This document shows, in pieces, positions 36,286 to 44,132 of a DNA stretch of 64,000 bases. The stretch lies in the NCBI GenBank assembly GCA_903837355.1, contig CAILUI010000217.1, forward strand, positions 19,867 through 83,866, written 5' to 3'. Source of the stretch: an uncultured Victivallales bacterium (GTDB lineage: Bacteria > Verrucomicrobiota > Lentisphaeria > Oligosphaerales > JAFGRS01). How positions within the stretch are numbered: the stretch's first letter is position 1; every line of letters begins with the position of its first letter. A model generated the notes under the pieces. That model searched no databases, had not been told where the DNA came from, and saw nothing but the letters and a program-made list of their open reading frames with translations. The position numbers and the translations under genes are program-made.

Positions 36286-36314
36286 AGGATAGACTGCTGC
36301 AGGAGGGTTGTCAA
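36286..36314 (-). promoter_or_regulatory. Strong promoter of the tolC-macA-ABC operon
   Basis: On the minus strand, consensus TTGACA (36309-36314), a 17-nt spacer and TATCCT (36286-36291). The predicted start is about 36279, immediately before the palindrome at 36254-36271. Confidence 0.7.
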
Positions 36315-36367
36315 GCCCGCCACGGAAGGTGCGCCTACCGTCGACCCAGCGCTCGTGCAACAACAAA

Positions 36368-36395
36368 ACGGGCGACGGCAGATGCCGTCGCCCGT
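36368..36395 (-). terminator. Rho-independent terminator after the duplicated-domain protein gene
   Basis: A perfect 12-bp stem (ACGGGCGACGGC / GCCGTCGCCCGT) with a 4-nt loop is followed on the minus strand by TTTTGTTGTTG. It sits about 40 nt after the stop codon at 36435 and upstream of the efflux promoter, so it insulates the two units. Confidence 0.85.
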
Positions 36396-36434
36396 CGGGA
36401 CCGTCCACGCCCGCGCTCTCGGCGCGCTACCGCG

Positions 36435-37202
36435 TCACTGGGCAGCAGGGGCTGCGGCGGCTTCCTTGGCCTTGCGCTCTTCCTGCAGCTTCTCGACCTG
36501 CTCCTTCAGCTTGGCCATCTCGTTCTCAGAAACCTTCAGGTACAGGGTCGAGTTCTTGGGGTTGTAGGAGAACTCGCGCGACGGCGTGACGCCGTAGACC
36601 AACTGCAGGGCGGCGGCCATGATCTGCCCACCCTTGGTCAGTTCCTCGACCGACTTCTCGAGCTGCTTCTTCTTCTCGGCATCGGCTTCCTTCTCGGCGG
36701 CCGCCTTCTGGTCAACGATTGCCTTGGCGTAAGCATCGCGAGTCTTGACGGCCCGCACAAAGGCCTCTTCTGCCGTGGCCACGCGCAGGTAGATGGTGCT
36801 CTTCACCTCGTCGTACTCGTAGCTGCGGGTGCGGCCGATGCCGAAGATGACGTCCATGGCCACGCCCAGCGTCTGCAGCCCCTTCCGGGCCTCGCCGATG
36901 GTCTTGCGGATTTCCTTCTTCTGCTCCTCGTCCGCGGTGTCCTTGAGCTTCTTCTCGAGATCGTCGACCTGGCGGGCCAGGGCCACCCGGCGCGCCCACG
37001 TCTTCTTGAAGGCCGTCTCCATGTCGGTGAGCGGCAGGAGTTTGTTGCGGACATCCTTCTCGTCAGCAGGCTTGTCGGCGGCCGGTGCGGCGACGGCGGC
37101 AGCCGGCGCCGCCTCTGCCTTCGGCGCGTCCTGGCAGTACGCGAGGCCGCCGGCGAGGCCCGTGGTCACCAGCAAACCGAGATACTTCCTGATCGACATC
37201 AT
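36435..37202 (-). CDS. Secreted coiled-coil protein with an internal duplication (255 aa)
   Basis: The signal peptide is SIRKYLGLLVTTGLAGGLAYC, followed by an Ala/Pro linker. Then come two similar units, each a charged helix followed by a short beta block: MDVIFGIGRTRSYEYDEVKS-TIYLRV and LQLVYGVTPSREFSYNPKNS-TLYLKV. The shared pattern is Y/F-G-x3-[ST]-R-x-[YF]-x-Y. A C-terminal coiled coil and AAAPAAQ tail close it. I do not recognise the family. Of the clustered ATGs, 37202 is best spaced (7 nt) from AAAGGG. It is monocistronic, with its own promoter (37282-37309) and terminator (36368-36395). Confidence 0.75.
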   Translation of the reverse strand: MMSIRKYLGLLVTTGLAGGLAYCQDAPKAEAAPAAAVAAPAADKPADEKDVRNKLLPLTDMETAFKKTWARRVALARQVDDLEKKLKDTADEEQKKEIRKTIGEARKGLQTLGVAMDVIFGIGRTRSYEYDEVKSTIYLRVATAEEAFVRAVKTRDAYAKAIVDQKAAAEKEADAEKKKQLEKSVEELTKGGQIMAAALQLVYGVTPSREFSYNPKNSTLYLKVSENEMAKLKEQVEKLQEERKAKEAAAAPAAQ

Positions 37203-37281
37203 ACACATTCCCTTTCAGACTCGTGACCGACACAGCGAACCTTTAGATCACGCTACGCCGTGCGTATGCATTCCACAGCGA

Positions 37282-37309
37282 ACCATAGCGTCGCCCGACC
37301 CACCGTCAA
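37282..37309 (-). promoter_or_regulatory. Promoter of the duplicated-domain protein gene
   Basis: On the minus strand, TTGACG (37304-37309), a 16-nt spacer and TATGGT (37282-37287). The predicted leader is about 73 nt. Confidence 0.55.
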
Positions 37310-37336
37310 GCCTGAGGTCAGCCAAAAAGGGGAAGG

Positions 37337-37927
37337 CTACGGCGTGCCTGACCTCACCTGCCGGGCGAAGGTGACGGCGAGCGCACCATAGCGCTTGCAG
37401 GAGGTCGGCCGCCAGGCCCCCAGCGGATACCAGGGAAGATCGCTGGCGACAGCGTGTTCCAGGACCAGCAACCCGTCGCCGGCCCATTCACCAAAAGCGT
37501 CGTCCAGCAGCAACGCAGCCCCCCCGTAGGCTCCTGCTGCCGGATGGTAGGGGGGGTCGGCGAAGACGATGTCCGCCGTCCCCTGCCATTCCGCCAGGAC
37601 CCGCGGCGCCTGGGCCACGCCCAGCGGGGCGATGCGCAACGACCCGCACTCCGCTCCGATGGCCTTGCGGACCCGCTCCGCGTTCTCACGCAGGCACCCC
37701 AAGGCCCGGCGGTCCTGCTCCACCAGCAGTACCGCCGCCGCTCCACGACTAAGGGCCTCGAGCCCCAGCGCGCCGCTGCCGCTGAACAGGTCCACGACCC
37801 GCAGTCCCAGCAACGGTTCGAGCATGGCGAAAAGTGACTCTTTCACTCGGTCTGTGGTCGGCCGTACCGCGTCGCCCGCCGGTGCGTGCAGGCGGATACC
37901 CCCAGCCCGGCCGCTGATGATTCGCAT
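37337..37927 (-). CDS. rsmD: 16S rRNA (guanine966-N2)-methyltransferase RsmD (196 aa)
   Basis: The start MRIISGRAGGIRLHAPAG is the RsmD signature, followed by VRPTTDRVKESLFAML. The SAM motif is VVDLFSGSGALGLEALSRGA and the catalytic motif ADIVFADPPY. It methylates G966 of 16S rRNA during 30S assembly. ATG 37927 follows GGAGAGGGG; the ORF-track start is 17 codons too early. It is 22 bp downstream of the zinc-ribbon gene, same strand. Confidence 0.96.
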   Translation of the reverse strand: MRIISGRAGGIRLHAPAGDAVRPTTDRVKESLFAMLEPLLGLRVVDLFSGSGALGLEALSRGAAAVLLVEQDRRALGCLRENAERVRKAIGAECGSLRIAPLGVAQAPRVLAEWQGTADIVFADPPYHPAAGAYGGAALLLDDAFGEWAGDGLLVLEHAVASDLPWYPLGAWRPTSCKRYGALAVTFARQVRSGTP

Positions 37928-37949
37928 AGGGCCCCTCTCCACCGCCGCA

Positions 37950-38213
37950 CTAGCGGACCTTGTTACGGCCGCCGCCACCAGAGCGTCCAGGGGTCTGTAC
38001 CAAAGTGCTACAGCGCGGACAACGTACCACGGTCTCGTGGCGGCTCACCAAGAACATCAGACGACAGCGCGCGCACTCACCCAGAAACTCCTCGGTCATG
38101 GTCCAGCCGTGGGAGCGGGCGCGCCAGGAGTCATAGAACGATAGGCAGAGCAGTGCGGCCAGGAAGGCCGCCGTGACAACCACGAACGCATGTTGGGGGA
38201 CAACGGTAAACAT
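37950..38213 (-). CDS. Small membrane protein with C-terminal zinc ribbon (87 aa)
   Basis: One transmembrane helix (AFVVVTAAFLAALLCLSFY) is followed by a zinc-ribbon pair CARC (x about 15) CPRC and a Gly/Arg-rich tail. The ribbon is predicted to face the cytoplasm. Function is unknown. The start at 38213 (MFTVVPQHAF) is preferred to the longer ORF because it starts just before the helix. It sits between the tonB-like gene and rsmD in the same direction. Confidence 0.7.
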   Translation of the reverse strand: MFTVVPQHAFVVVTAAFLAALLCLSFYDSWRARSHGWTMTEEFLGECARCRLMFLVSRHETVVRCPRCSTLVQTPGRSGGGGRNKVR

Positions 38214-38298
38214 CGGCACCGTCACCTTCGTCTGACACTCACCACTCTGTCGCCGAAGCCCGTAGCAATGGTAAACTGTGACCACGCGTCGGCAAGCA

Positions 38299-39153
38299 TC
38301 AACGTCCGGGGGTCACCAGCGTGCTCACGGCGTTCAGCCTCCATTCCACCTGCACCTCGGCCTCGCCGCCGGGGGCCGGTACGTAGTCGGCACGGGTCCC
38401 GCCCGCCGCCTGCAGACGCTCCTGGAGTTCCTGCAGTCCGAGCGCTCGACGCAGGGTATCGACGGCGAGCGCGTCAAGCGCCGCATTGCCGCAGTCACTG
38501 ATCACCTGCACTCGGGTCGTGCCCAGGCGGTCACCGCGACTGATCCGGAGTCGCGTTGGGGCCTTTGCCGGTCCGTCCTGCGTCACGGCGGCGCGCAGAG
38601 CGCGCTCGTCAGGCGTCGGCAGCCCGCTCAGCAGTCGCCCAGCGGGCAAGGTCCAGAAGATACCGCGCGGCAGCGGCACCACGACGCTCGGCCCCGGCGG
38701 CACTGAGCGGATAGGGTCTCCCGCCCCCGCGACCCGTTCGGCCAGGGACTGCGACGCGGCACGCAACGCCAGCGGCGGTGCCGCTGCCTGCCCCACAGGC
38801 GTCATGCTGAATGGGTACGGAGGAACCGGCGCGCACGGGATCTCGAGCTTGGCGGAACGTTCACGACTGAACCCGAAGCGCTCATTCGGCAGCACCAGGA
38901 GAGTGGGGTCACGCAGGGCAGCCCAATCGTAGAGGTTCTGCTCCCAGGCCTGCATGTTGGCCGTACCTTGAGGGGATACCAGCACGCACCGAGTCGAATC
39001 CTGGGGTGACTCTGGAACCCGCGCCGGCAAAGCGACGCGCAGGCTGAACCACAGGCCGGCGCAGATCGCCGCGGTCCACACCAACGGCGTCGCAGCCACC
39101 AGCAGTGATAGCAGGGGGCCGCGCGGCCGGTTGGGGTGGCGGCGCTCAGTCAA
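38299..39153 (-). CDS. TonB-like energy-transducer protein (284 aa)
   Basis: One N-terminal membrane helix (LLSLLVAATPLVWTAAICAGLWF) is followed by a periplasmic region with Pro-rich stretches. The C-terminal part (LGTTRVQVISDCGNAALDALAVDTLRRAL) fits the beta-alpha pattern of TonB C-terminal domains. Immediate linkage to exbB and exbD supports the role. The start is read as TTG 39153, with GGAG 8 nt upstream; it overlaps the exbD stop by 8 bp (TTGACTGA). The ORF-track start 77 bp inside exbD is less likely. No TonB-dependent receptor is in the window. Confidence 0.7.
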   Translation of the reverse strand: MTERRHPNRPRGPLLSLLVAATPLVWTAAICAGLWFSLRVALPARVPESPQDSTRCVLVSPQGTANMQAWEQNLYDWAALRDPTLLVLPNERFGFSRERSAKLEIPCAPVPPYPFSMTPVGQAAAPPLALRAASQSLAERVAGAGDPIRSVPPGPSVVVPLPRGIFWTLPAGRLLSGLPTPDERALRAAVTQDGPAKAPTRLRISRGDRLGTTRVQVISDCGNAALDALAVDTLRRALGLQELQERLQAAGGTRADYVPAPGGEAEVQVEWRLNAVSTLVTPGR

Positions 39154-39661
39154 GGTCGTCTCCGAGCACCGCGCCGGTCTTGGGCCCGCTGGCCTCGGAG
39201 GAGTCCGAAACGAGCCAGACATCGAGGCCTAGAGACCGCCCCAGGGTCATGAGGTCGAAGAATTGCGCATAGGTGATCTCCTTGTCCGCGCGCAGCACCA
39301 GCATCGGCTGACGGATACCGTCCGCCGCCGCGCCCGCCGAGAGGCCGGCTCGGCTGGCGGCGGCAGTTCGGCTATCGTGAACCATCCGCGCCAGCTCGCG
39401 CTCCAGCTCTGCCCAGGCCACGCTGCGGTCGTTGAAGAACAACTGGCCCGAACGGGTCACGGTGACCACCAACTTGTCGGCCTCGCTCATGCTACTCATC
39501 CTGGCCTTGGGAAGCCGTAAGGAGGTCTCCACCTTGGTTCCCGGCCAGAAAACCAGCGAGTTGCTGATCATGAAGAAGATCAGCAAAATAAAGAACACGT
39601 CCACGAGAGGCACCAACGGCGCACTCCCGGTCATGAGCTTAAGCGTTGTCTTCGTCCGCAT
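39146..39661 (-). CDS. exbD: ExbD/TolR-family biopolymer transport protein (171 aa)
   Basis: A single membrane helix carries the proton-conducting Asp: PLVPLVDVFFILLIFFMISNS. The periplasmic domain contains VVTVTRSGQLFFNDRSV and PMLVLRADKEITYAQFFDLM, as expected for ExbD/TolR. It starts at ATG 39661, overlapping the exbB stop by 23 bp, and ends overlapping the tonB-like start. It works with ExbB as the proton-motive-force motor at the inner membrane. Confidence 0.92.
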   Translation of the reverse strand: MRTKTTLKLMTGSAPLVPLVDVFFILLIFFMISNSLVFWPGTKVETSLRLPKARMSSMSEADKLVVTVTRSGQLFFNDRSVAWAELERELARMVHDSRTAAASRAGLSAGAAADGIRQPMLVLRADKEITYAQFFDLMTLGRSLGLDVWLVSDSSEASGPKTGAVLGDDLD

Positions 39662-40343
39662 GCTCGGCCTGCTCTCCCGGTGCCTGCGTCTCGAACCCCG
39701 CGACGTTCTCAAGGGTGATGGGATTCCGCGTCAGGAAGTAGACCATTTCGGCGGTCGCTTTTTCCATGTCGAGCACGATGGACTCCACCCTGCCCACCAG
39801 GTAGTTGTAGGCCGCTACGGCGATGATGGAGACGGTCAGGCCGGCGCCCGTGGTCAGGAGAGCCTCCTTGACATACTGGGCCAGTCGGATAGTCTCGACG
39901 AAATGCCCCTTCCCCTGCATCTCCTGAAAGACCCCGAGTAGGCCGCTCACAGTACCGAGCAAGCCGAGCAGGGGGGCGATATAGCCGATCGTGGCCAGGA
40001 GGCGCAGGTGCCGTTCCAGGCGGGGCACCTCCTGATAGCTGACCTCGTCGACCGCCCGGCGCATGGCCATTTCGCCCCGGTCTCCGTGCAGGATGGCAGC
40101 CCGGACCGCGTGGGCCACGGGTCCGGGCGCGTCGTCACAGATGGCCACGGCTTCCGCAATGCGGTTGCGCTTGAGGACGTTGAACAGGCCGCGAATGAAC
40201 TCATGCACGTCGATCTGAGCACGGTGGAAATGGAAGAGCCGTCCGCAGATGATGGCGGTCATGATGGCGAAGCAGACCGCCAGCACGATCATCATCGGAC
40301 CGCCCTCGCGGAACAGCCCCTGCACAAACGTCATCGACTGCAT
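39639..40343 (-). CDS. exbB: ExbB/TolQ/MotA-family proton channel protein (234 aa)
   Basis: Three membrane helices are present: MMIVLAVCFAIMTAIICGRLF; LLATIGYIAPLLGLLGTVSGLLGVFQEM; and ALLTTGAGLTVSIIAVAAYNYLV. They show the conserved GLLGTVSG and TTGAGL segments of the ExbB/TolQ pore. ATG 40343 has GAGG 9 nt upstream; the track start 117 codons earlier is antisense-like low-complexity. It begins 20 bp after the nnr stop. Confidence 0.94.
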   Translation of the reverse strand: MQSMTFVQGLFREGGPMMIVLAVCFAIMTAIICGRLFHFHRAQIDVHEFIRGLFNVLKRNRIAEAVAICDDAPGPVAHAVRAAILHGDRGEMAMRRAVDEVSYQEVPRLERHLRLLATIGYIAPLLGLLGTVSGLLGVFQEMQGKGHFVETIRLAQYVKEALLTTGAGLTVSIIAVAAYNYLVGRVESIVLDMEKATAEMVYFLTRNPITLENVAGFETQAPGEQAEHADEDNA

Positions 40344-40363
40344 GCTGTATACCTCATCACCGA

Positions 40364-41908
40364 CTACGCCAGAGGACTGATCTCCGTCCACGCCGCGGCC
40401 AGGCGCTCCACCACGTCGTCGGCCGTCACAGAGCGCTCGGCGCCCGGCCCGACCTCGGCCGCCAAGCCGTGCACAAACACCCCCAGCCTGGCCGCGTCCC
40501 ACCCCGCCAACCCCTGGCCAAGCAGCGCTCCCAGGACACCGGCCAGGACGTCGCCGGTACCCGCGGTTGCCAGCCCCGGAGAGCCGCTGGTGTTGACAGC
40601 CAAGCGACCGTCCGGACTGGCCACAACCGTTCCCGGCCCTTTCAGCACGACCACGGCGCCACTGGCGACGGCCAGGGCCTGGGCCTGCTCGCACCGACCG
40701 CCCGGAGGCGGCACGGAACAGCCAAAGCCGCGCAGCAGCACCTGCATCTCCCCAACATGGGGCGTAAGCACCATAGCGGCCCGCGCTGCAAGCGCCAACG
40801 ACGGCTGAGCGGCCAACAGGCGCAACCCATCCGCGTCAATGACCAAGGGCAAGCCGCAGCCCACAACCTGCGCCAGCACGTCGCTGCCCTCGGCGGCTTC
40901 TCCCAGGCCGGGCCCGAACACGATGGCGTGGCGCCCACCCGCCAAAGCCGCGATGTCCGCCGTGCTCGCCCGCCCGAAGCAGCCCCTGCCATCGTCGGCC
41001 AGGCGTCTCACCATCATCGCCGCCGGCACGGCGCAGAGAGGCTGACAGCAGGCGGGAATGGCGACCGTGACCAACCCTGCCCCCGCGCGCGCCGCACCCC
41101 CTGCCGCCAGGAAAGGCGCGCCGCTGTAGAGCCTGGACCCGCCGATAACCAGAACGTGACCCAGGCTGCCCTTGTAGGCGTCGCGCGCCCGCCGCTGCAC
41201 CAGGGCTCGCGCATCGGACAGCATGACGGCCTCCGGACCCGCGGCCGGAACCGTCGCCAAGAGACTCTCAGGAATGCCCAGGTCCACGCAGCGCAGACCC
41301 CCCGCGTGGCACAGGCCCGACGGCGTCAGCAGGCCCTGTTTGGGCAGGCCCATCGTGATCGTCCAGTCCGCCCGAATGGCGACACCGGCGCCCTGTCCGG
41401 TATCGCCGTCAAGCCCCGAGGGGATGTCGAGTGCCACCACGGGGCAGCCAGATGCATTGACCTGTGCCAGCAGACGCACATAGGGCGGCCGGAGTGCGCC
41501 CCTGAACCCCGTGCCCAGGAGCCCGTCCACGACCACATGCCCTGGAGTCAGGCTCGCGGCGGGAATCTCGTCGACAACGTGAACCTGCACTGCCGAAGGT
41601 AGACGAGTGGCGTGCGCCAAGGCGTCGCCGCTGAGTTCACGGGGGGCGCATACCGCGTAGACCACCACCGCCTGACCGGCCTCCGCCAGTCCGCGGGCCA
41701 CCACGTAGGCATCGCCCCCGTTGTTGCCCTTGCCGGCCAGGACCGTGAAGGCCTGGCGCGACCACGACGGCAGACGCTGCTCCAGGACGCGGAGCATCAG
41801 ACTCAACGCTCCGCGTCCGGCCCGCTCCATCAGGGTGTAGCCCGAGATCCCGGCAGCACTCGCGCGGGCATCCAGCGCCCGCATACCCTCCACCGTTACG
41901 ACCTTCAT
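40364..41908 (-). CDS. nnr: Bifunctional NAD(P)H-hydrate epimerase / ADP-dependent dehydratase (514 aa)
   Basis: The N-terminal YjeF epimerase domain (about 1-215) has FTVLAGKGNNGGDAYVVAR, VDGLLGTGFRG and ALDIPSGLDGDTG. The C-terminal ribokinase-like dehydratase (about 230-514) has GSLGHVLVIGGS, FGPGLGEA, LTPHVGEM and the nucleotide motif TAGTGDVLAG with the catalytic Asp. It repairs hydrated NAD(P)H. Length and order are normal for the bacterial fusion. Confidence 0.97.
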   Translation of the reverse strand: MKVVTVEGMRALDARASAAGISGYTLMERAGRGALSLMLRVLEQRLPSWSRQAFTVLAGKGNNGGDAYVVARGLAEAGQAVVVYAVCAPRELSGDALAHATRLPSAVQVHVVDEIPAASLTPGHVVVDGLLGTGFRGALRPPYVRLLAQVNASGCPVVALDIPSGLDGDTGQGAGVAIRADWTITMGLPKQGLLTPSGLCHAGGLRCVDLGIPESLLATVPAAGPEAVMLSDARALVQRRARDAYKGSLGHVLVIGGSRLYSGAPFLAAGGAARAGAGLVTVAIPACCQPLCAVPAAMMVRRLADDGRGCFGRASTADIAALAGGRHAIVFGPGLGEAAEGSDVLAQVVGCGLPLVIDADGLRLLAAQPSLALAARAAMVLTPHVGEMQVLLRGFGCSVPPPGGRCEQAQALAVASGAVVVLKGPGTVVASPDGRLAVNTSGSPGLATAGTGDVLAGVLGALLGQGLAGWDAARLGVFVHGLAAEVGPGAERSVTADDVVERLAAAWTEISPLA

Positions 41909-41947
41909 GGTGCCCCACTGACGGATCGCAGCGCACGCGAACGCGAC

Positions 41948-42712
41948 TCATTCCTCGGCGGCCAACTGCTCCATCACAGCGTCTGGAATCTCCAGGTTCG
42001 AGTACACCACCTGGACATCGTCGTAGTCCTCGAGCGTCTCGATGAACCTCAGCACCTTCTTGGCATCCTCGCGGGTGGCCAGGGGGACGGTGTTCTCCGG
42101 GATCATGGCCACGCTGGACTCGGAGATGGCAATCCCGCTCTTCTCCAGCGCCGCGACGACGTCACCGAAGGCATCCGCCGCCGCCAGGATCTCGGCCGTG
42201 GTCTCACTGACCTGGATCTCTTCGACGTCCGCTCCTGCGTCCAACAGAATCTCGAGCAACTTCTCCTCGTTGGCGTTCTCGCCCTCGATCACGAAGCGGC
42301 TCTTACGGTGGAACATCCAGGACACGGAACCGCTGCCCGCCATGCTGGCATTGGCGCGGTTGAAGATCGTGCGGACGTCCGCCGCGGTGCGGTTGCGGTT
42401 GTCGGTGATGACGTGCACGATCACCGCCACGCCGCCGGGGGCGTAGCCCTCGTACTGGATCTCCTCGAGCGCCGCGCCGCCAAGTTCGCCCGTCGCCTTC
42501 TTGATGGCACGTTCGATGTTGTCGTTGGGCATATTGACCGCCCGCGCCGAGGTCACCGCCTGGCGCAGGCGGGCGTTGAGGTTGATGTCACCGCCCCCCT
42601 CGCGCGCCGACAGCATAATCTCTTTCGTGACGCGGGAGAACAGCTTACCGCGCTTGGCGTCGGCTGCCCCCTTCTTATGCTTGATCGACGACCACTTATT
42701 GTGCCCAGACAT
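41948..42712 (-). CDS. yebC: YebC/PmpR-family regulatory or translation-associated protein (254 aa)
   Basis: MSGHNKWSSIKHKKGAADAKRGKLF is the invariant YebC start. ARLRQAVTSARAVNMPNDNIERAIKKATG and YEGYAPGGVAVIVHVITDNRNRTAADVRTIF follow, with the normal three-domain length. YebC proteins were described as DNA-binding regulators and some act on stalled ribosomes at proline motifs. The promoter at 42813-42841 suggests it starts a new transcript inside the leftward block. Confidence 0.97.
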   Translation of the reverse strand: MSGHNKWSSIKHKKGAADAKRGKLFSRVTKEIMLSAREGGGDINLNARLRQAVTSARAVNMPNDNIERAIKKATGELGGAALEEIQYEGYAPGGVAVIVHVITDNRNRTAADVRTIFNRANASMAGSGSVSWMFHRKSRFVIEGENANEEKLLEILLDAGADVEEIQVSETTAEILAAADAFGDVVAALEKSGIAISESSVAMIPENTVPLATREDAKKVLRFIETLEDYDDVQVVYSNLEIPDAVMEQLAAEE

Positions 42713-42812
42713 CGCTTGCTCCTTGCCCTGAATGCCATGTGCCGTGCCGTCGCCATCCGCTCTGGGTACGTCGGCAGTCTGCGGTCAACCGCTGTCTACG
42801 ACCGTCAACCGT

Positions 42813-42841
42813 AATATAGGGTGAGCGCACGCCGGTGTCCA
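42813..42841 (-). promoter_or_regulatory. Promoter of yebC
   Basis: On the minus strand, TGGACA (42836-42841), a 17-nt spacer and TATATT (42813-42818). The predicted leader is about 94 nt. Confidence 0.5.
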
Positions 42842-42848
42842 CGGGAGG

Positions 42849-42880
42849 GAAGGCGCGGGCCTCTCCACCACCGCGCCTTC
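42849..42880 (-). terminator. Hairpin at the end of the proA-like gene (terminator without U-tract)
   Basis: A 10-bp perfect stem GAAGGCGCGG / CCGCGCCTTC with a 12-nt loop begins within the proA-like stop codon. No U-run follows, so it may be an RNA 3'-end stabiliser or a weak terminator. Confidence 0.4.
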
Positions 42881-44132
42881 ACCCCAGAACCTGTCCCTTG
42901 CCCGTCACCACATACTTACAGGTCGTCAACTCGTCGATCCCCAACGGCCCCCTGGCATGGAGCCGGCCCGTACCAACCGTCACCTGTGCCCCCATGCCGA
43001 ACTGGCCGCCGTCCGTGAAGCGTGGCGAGGCATTCAGATAGACACAAGCGGAGTCAACCAAGGCCGCAAAGCGCGCCGCGACGGCACGATCGTTCGTCAG
43101 GATGGCATCGCTATATCCCGACCCCTGCTCCGCGATGACCGCCGCCGCCGCGTCAACCCCATCGACCAGCGCCAGATGAACCCCGCCCACCGCGCCGGCG
43201 GCGACCGCCAAGTGAACCCCCGCCAGCAGCTTCGCTGCCCCCGCGTCTGCCGTGAAGGGGAGCGTCTTCTCCAGGAGCATCTCGGCCACCGCCGGCACCA
43301 CGCGCGGCGCAACAGCTCGATGGACAAGAATGACATCGGGACCGTCGCCCACCGGGTCCGCCGTCACCACGTCCGCCACGACCGTCAGCGCCAGCGCCAG
43401 GTCGGCGTCCTCGTCGACATACACGTGCCGCCGCCGACAGCCTTGGCCGAGGACGGGCACCAAGGCGGCACTGCTGATCGCCTCGACCCAGGCCGCCGAG
43501 CCGACCGGTATGGCGACGTCAACCAGCTCGCGCTGCCGCACCAGAGCGCAGCGCGCCACCTCCCCGTGCCCTGGGACCAGGTACACCAGCCCGGCACTCA
43601 CCTGAGCAGGAAGCGCTGCTGCCGCCAGCGCCCGGACGATCGCCGTGCACGTACGGTTGGCGAGCGGACCCGCCAGGAGGGCCACCGCGTCGCCCGCTTT
43701 GGCACAGAGCAGGAGCGCATCGATCACCGCGCCGACGTCGTACTCGGCCAAGAGCGCAACCACCCCCAGGGGCACGCGCGTCTTCTCGATCTTCAGGCCA
43801 TTCGGGCGAATCCAGGTGGACTCGATACGCCCCACCGGCTCTGGCAGGCCTGCCAGCGTCGCCGCCAGCCGCGACATGCCCTCGAGATCGGCGCGATTCA
43901 AGGCCAAGGCCTGCACCACGTAGGTCGGCGCCCCATGTGCCCGCGCGTGCGCCGCGTCGTCCCGGGCGGCCCTCAGAATGCTGTCGGCAGCGTCCTGCAG
44001 TGCCGACCCGAAGGCCAGCAAACACGCATTCTTCTGTGCCCCCGGCAGCAGGCGCAGGGCGCGAGAGCAAGCACGGGCCTGGCGGGCGACGGCCACGACC
44101 TCAGCCTCCGCGCTGGCGTGTGGCATGGTCAT
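42879..44132 (-). CDS. proA: Gamma-glutamyl phosphate reductase homologue lacking the catalytic cysteine (417 aa)
   Basis: The length, start and C-terminal part match ProA: SDAILTNDRAVAARFAALVDSACVYLNAS, RFTDGGQFGMGAQVTVGTGRLHARGPLG. Yet the catalytic loop, normally AKTQRP-x2-CN-x3-E, reads VVTADPVGDGPDVILVHRA (about 253-271), with no Cys, Lys, Arg or Glu in place. The normally conserved IYEARPNV segment reads LAEYDVGA, and the RGG before the reductase helix is VGS. The reading frame is intact. It is coupled to proB by a 4-bp ATGA overlap. It may be an inactive ProB partner or a repurposed enzyme; symbol proA is by homology and position only. Confidence 0.85.
   Translation of the reverse strand: MTMPHASAEAEVVAVARQARACSRALRLLPGAQKNACLLAFGSALQDAADSILRAARDDAAHARAHGAPTYVVQALALNRADLEGMSRLAATLAGLPEPVGRIESTWIRPNGLKIEKTRVPLGVVALLAEYDVGAVIDALLLCAKAGDAVALLAGPLANRTCTAIVRALAAAALPAQVSAGLVYLVPGHGEVARCALVRQRELVDVAIPVGSAAWVEAISSAALVPVLGQGCRRRHVYVDEDADLALALTVVADVVTADPVGDGPDVILVHRAVAPRVVPAVAEMLLEKTLPFTADAGAAKLLAGVHLAVAAGAVGGVHLALVDGVDAAAAVIAEQGSGYSDAILTNDRAVAARFAALVDSACVYLNASPRFTDGGQFGMGAQVTVGTGRLHARGPLGIDELTTCKYVVTGKGQVLG

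Noticed and set aside
42879-44132. Missing ProA cysteine explained by a local frameshift
   Set aside because: Residues on both sides of the altered loop stay in the same frame and align without a compensating shift, so substitution is the simpler reading.
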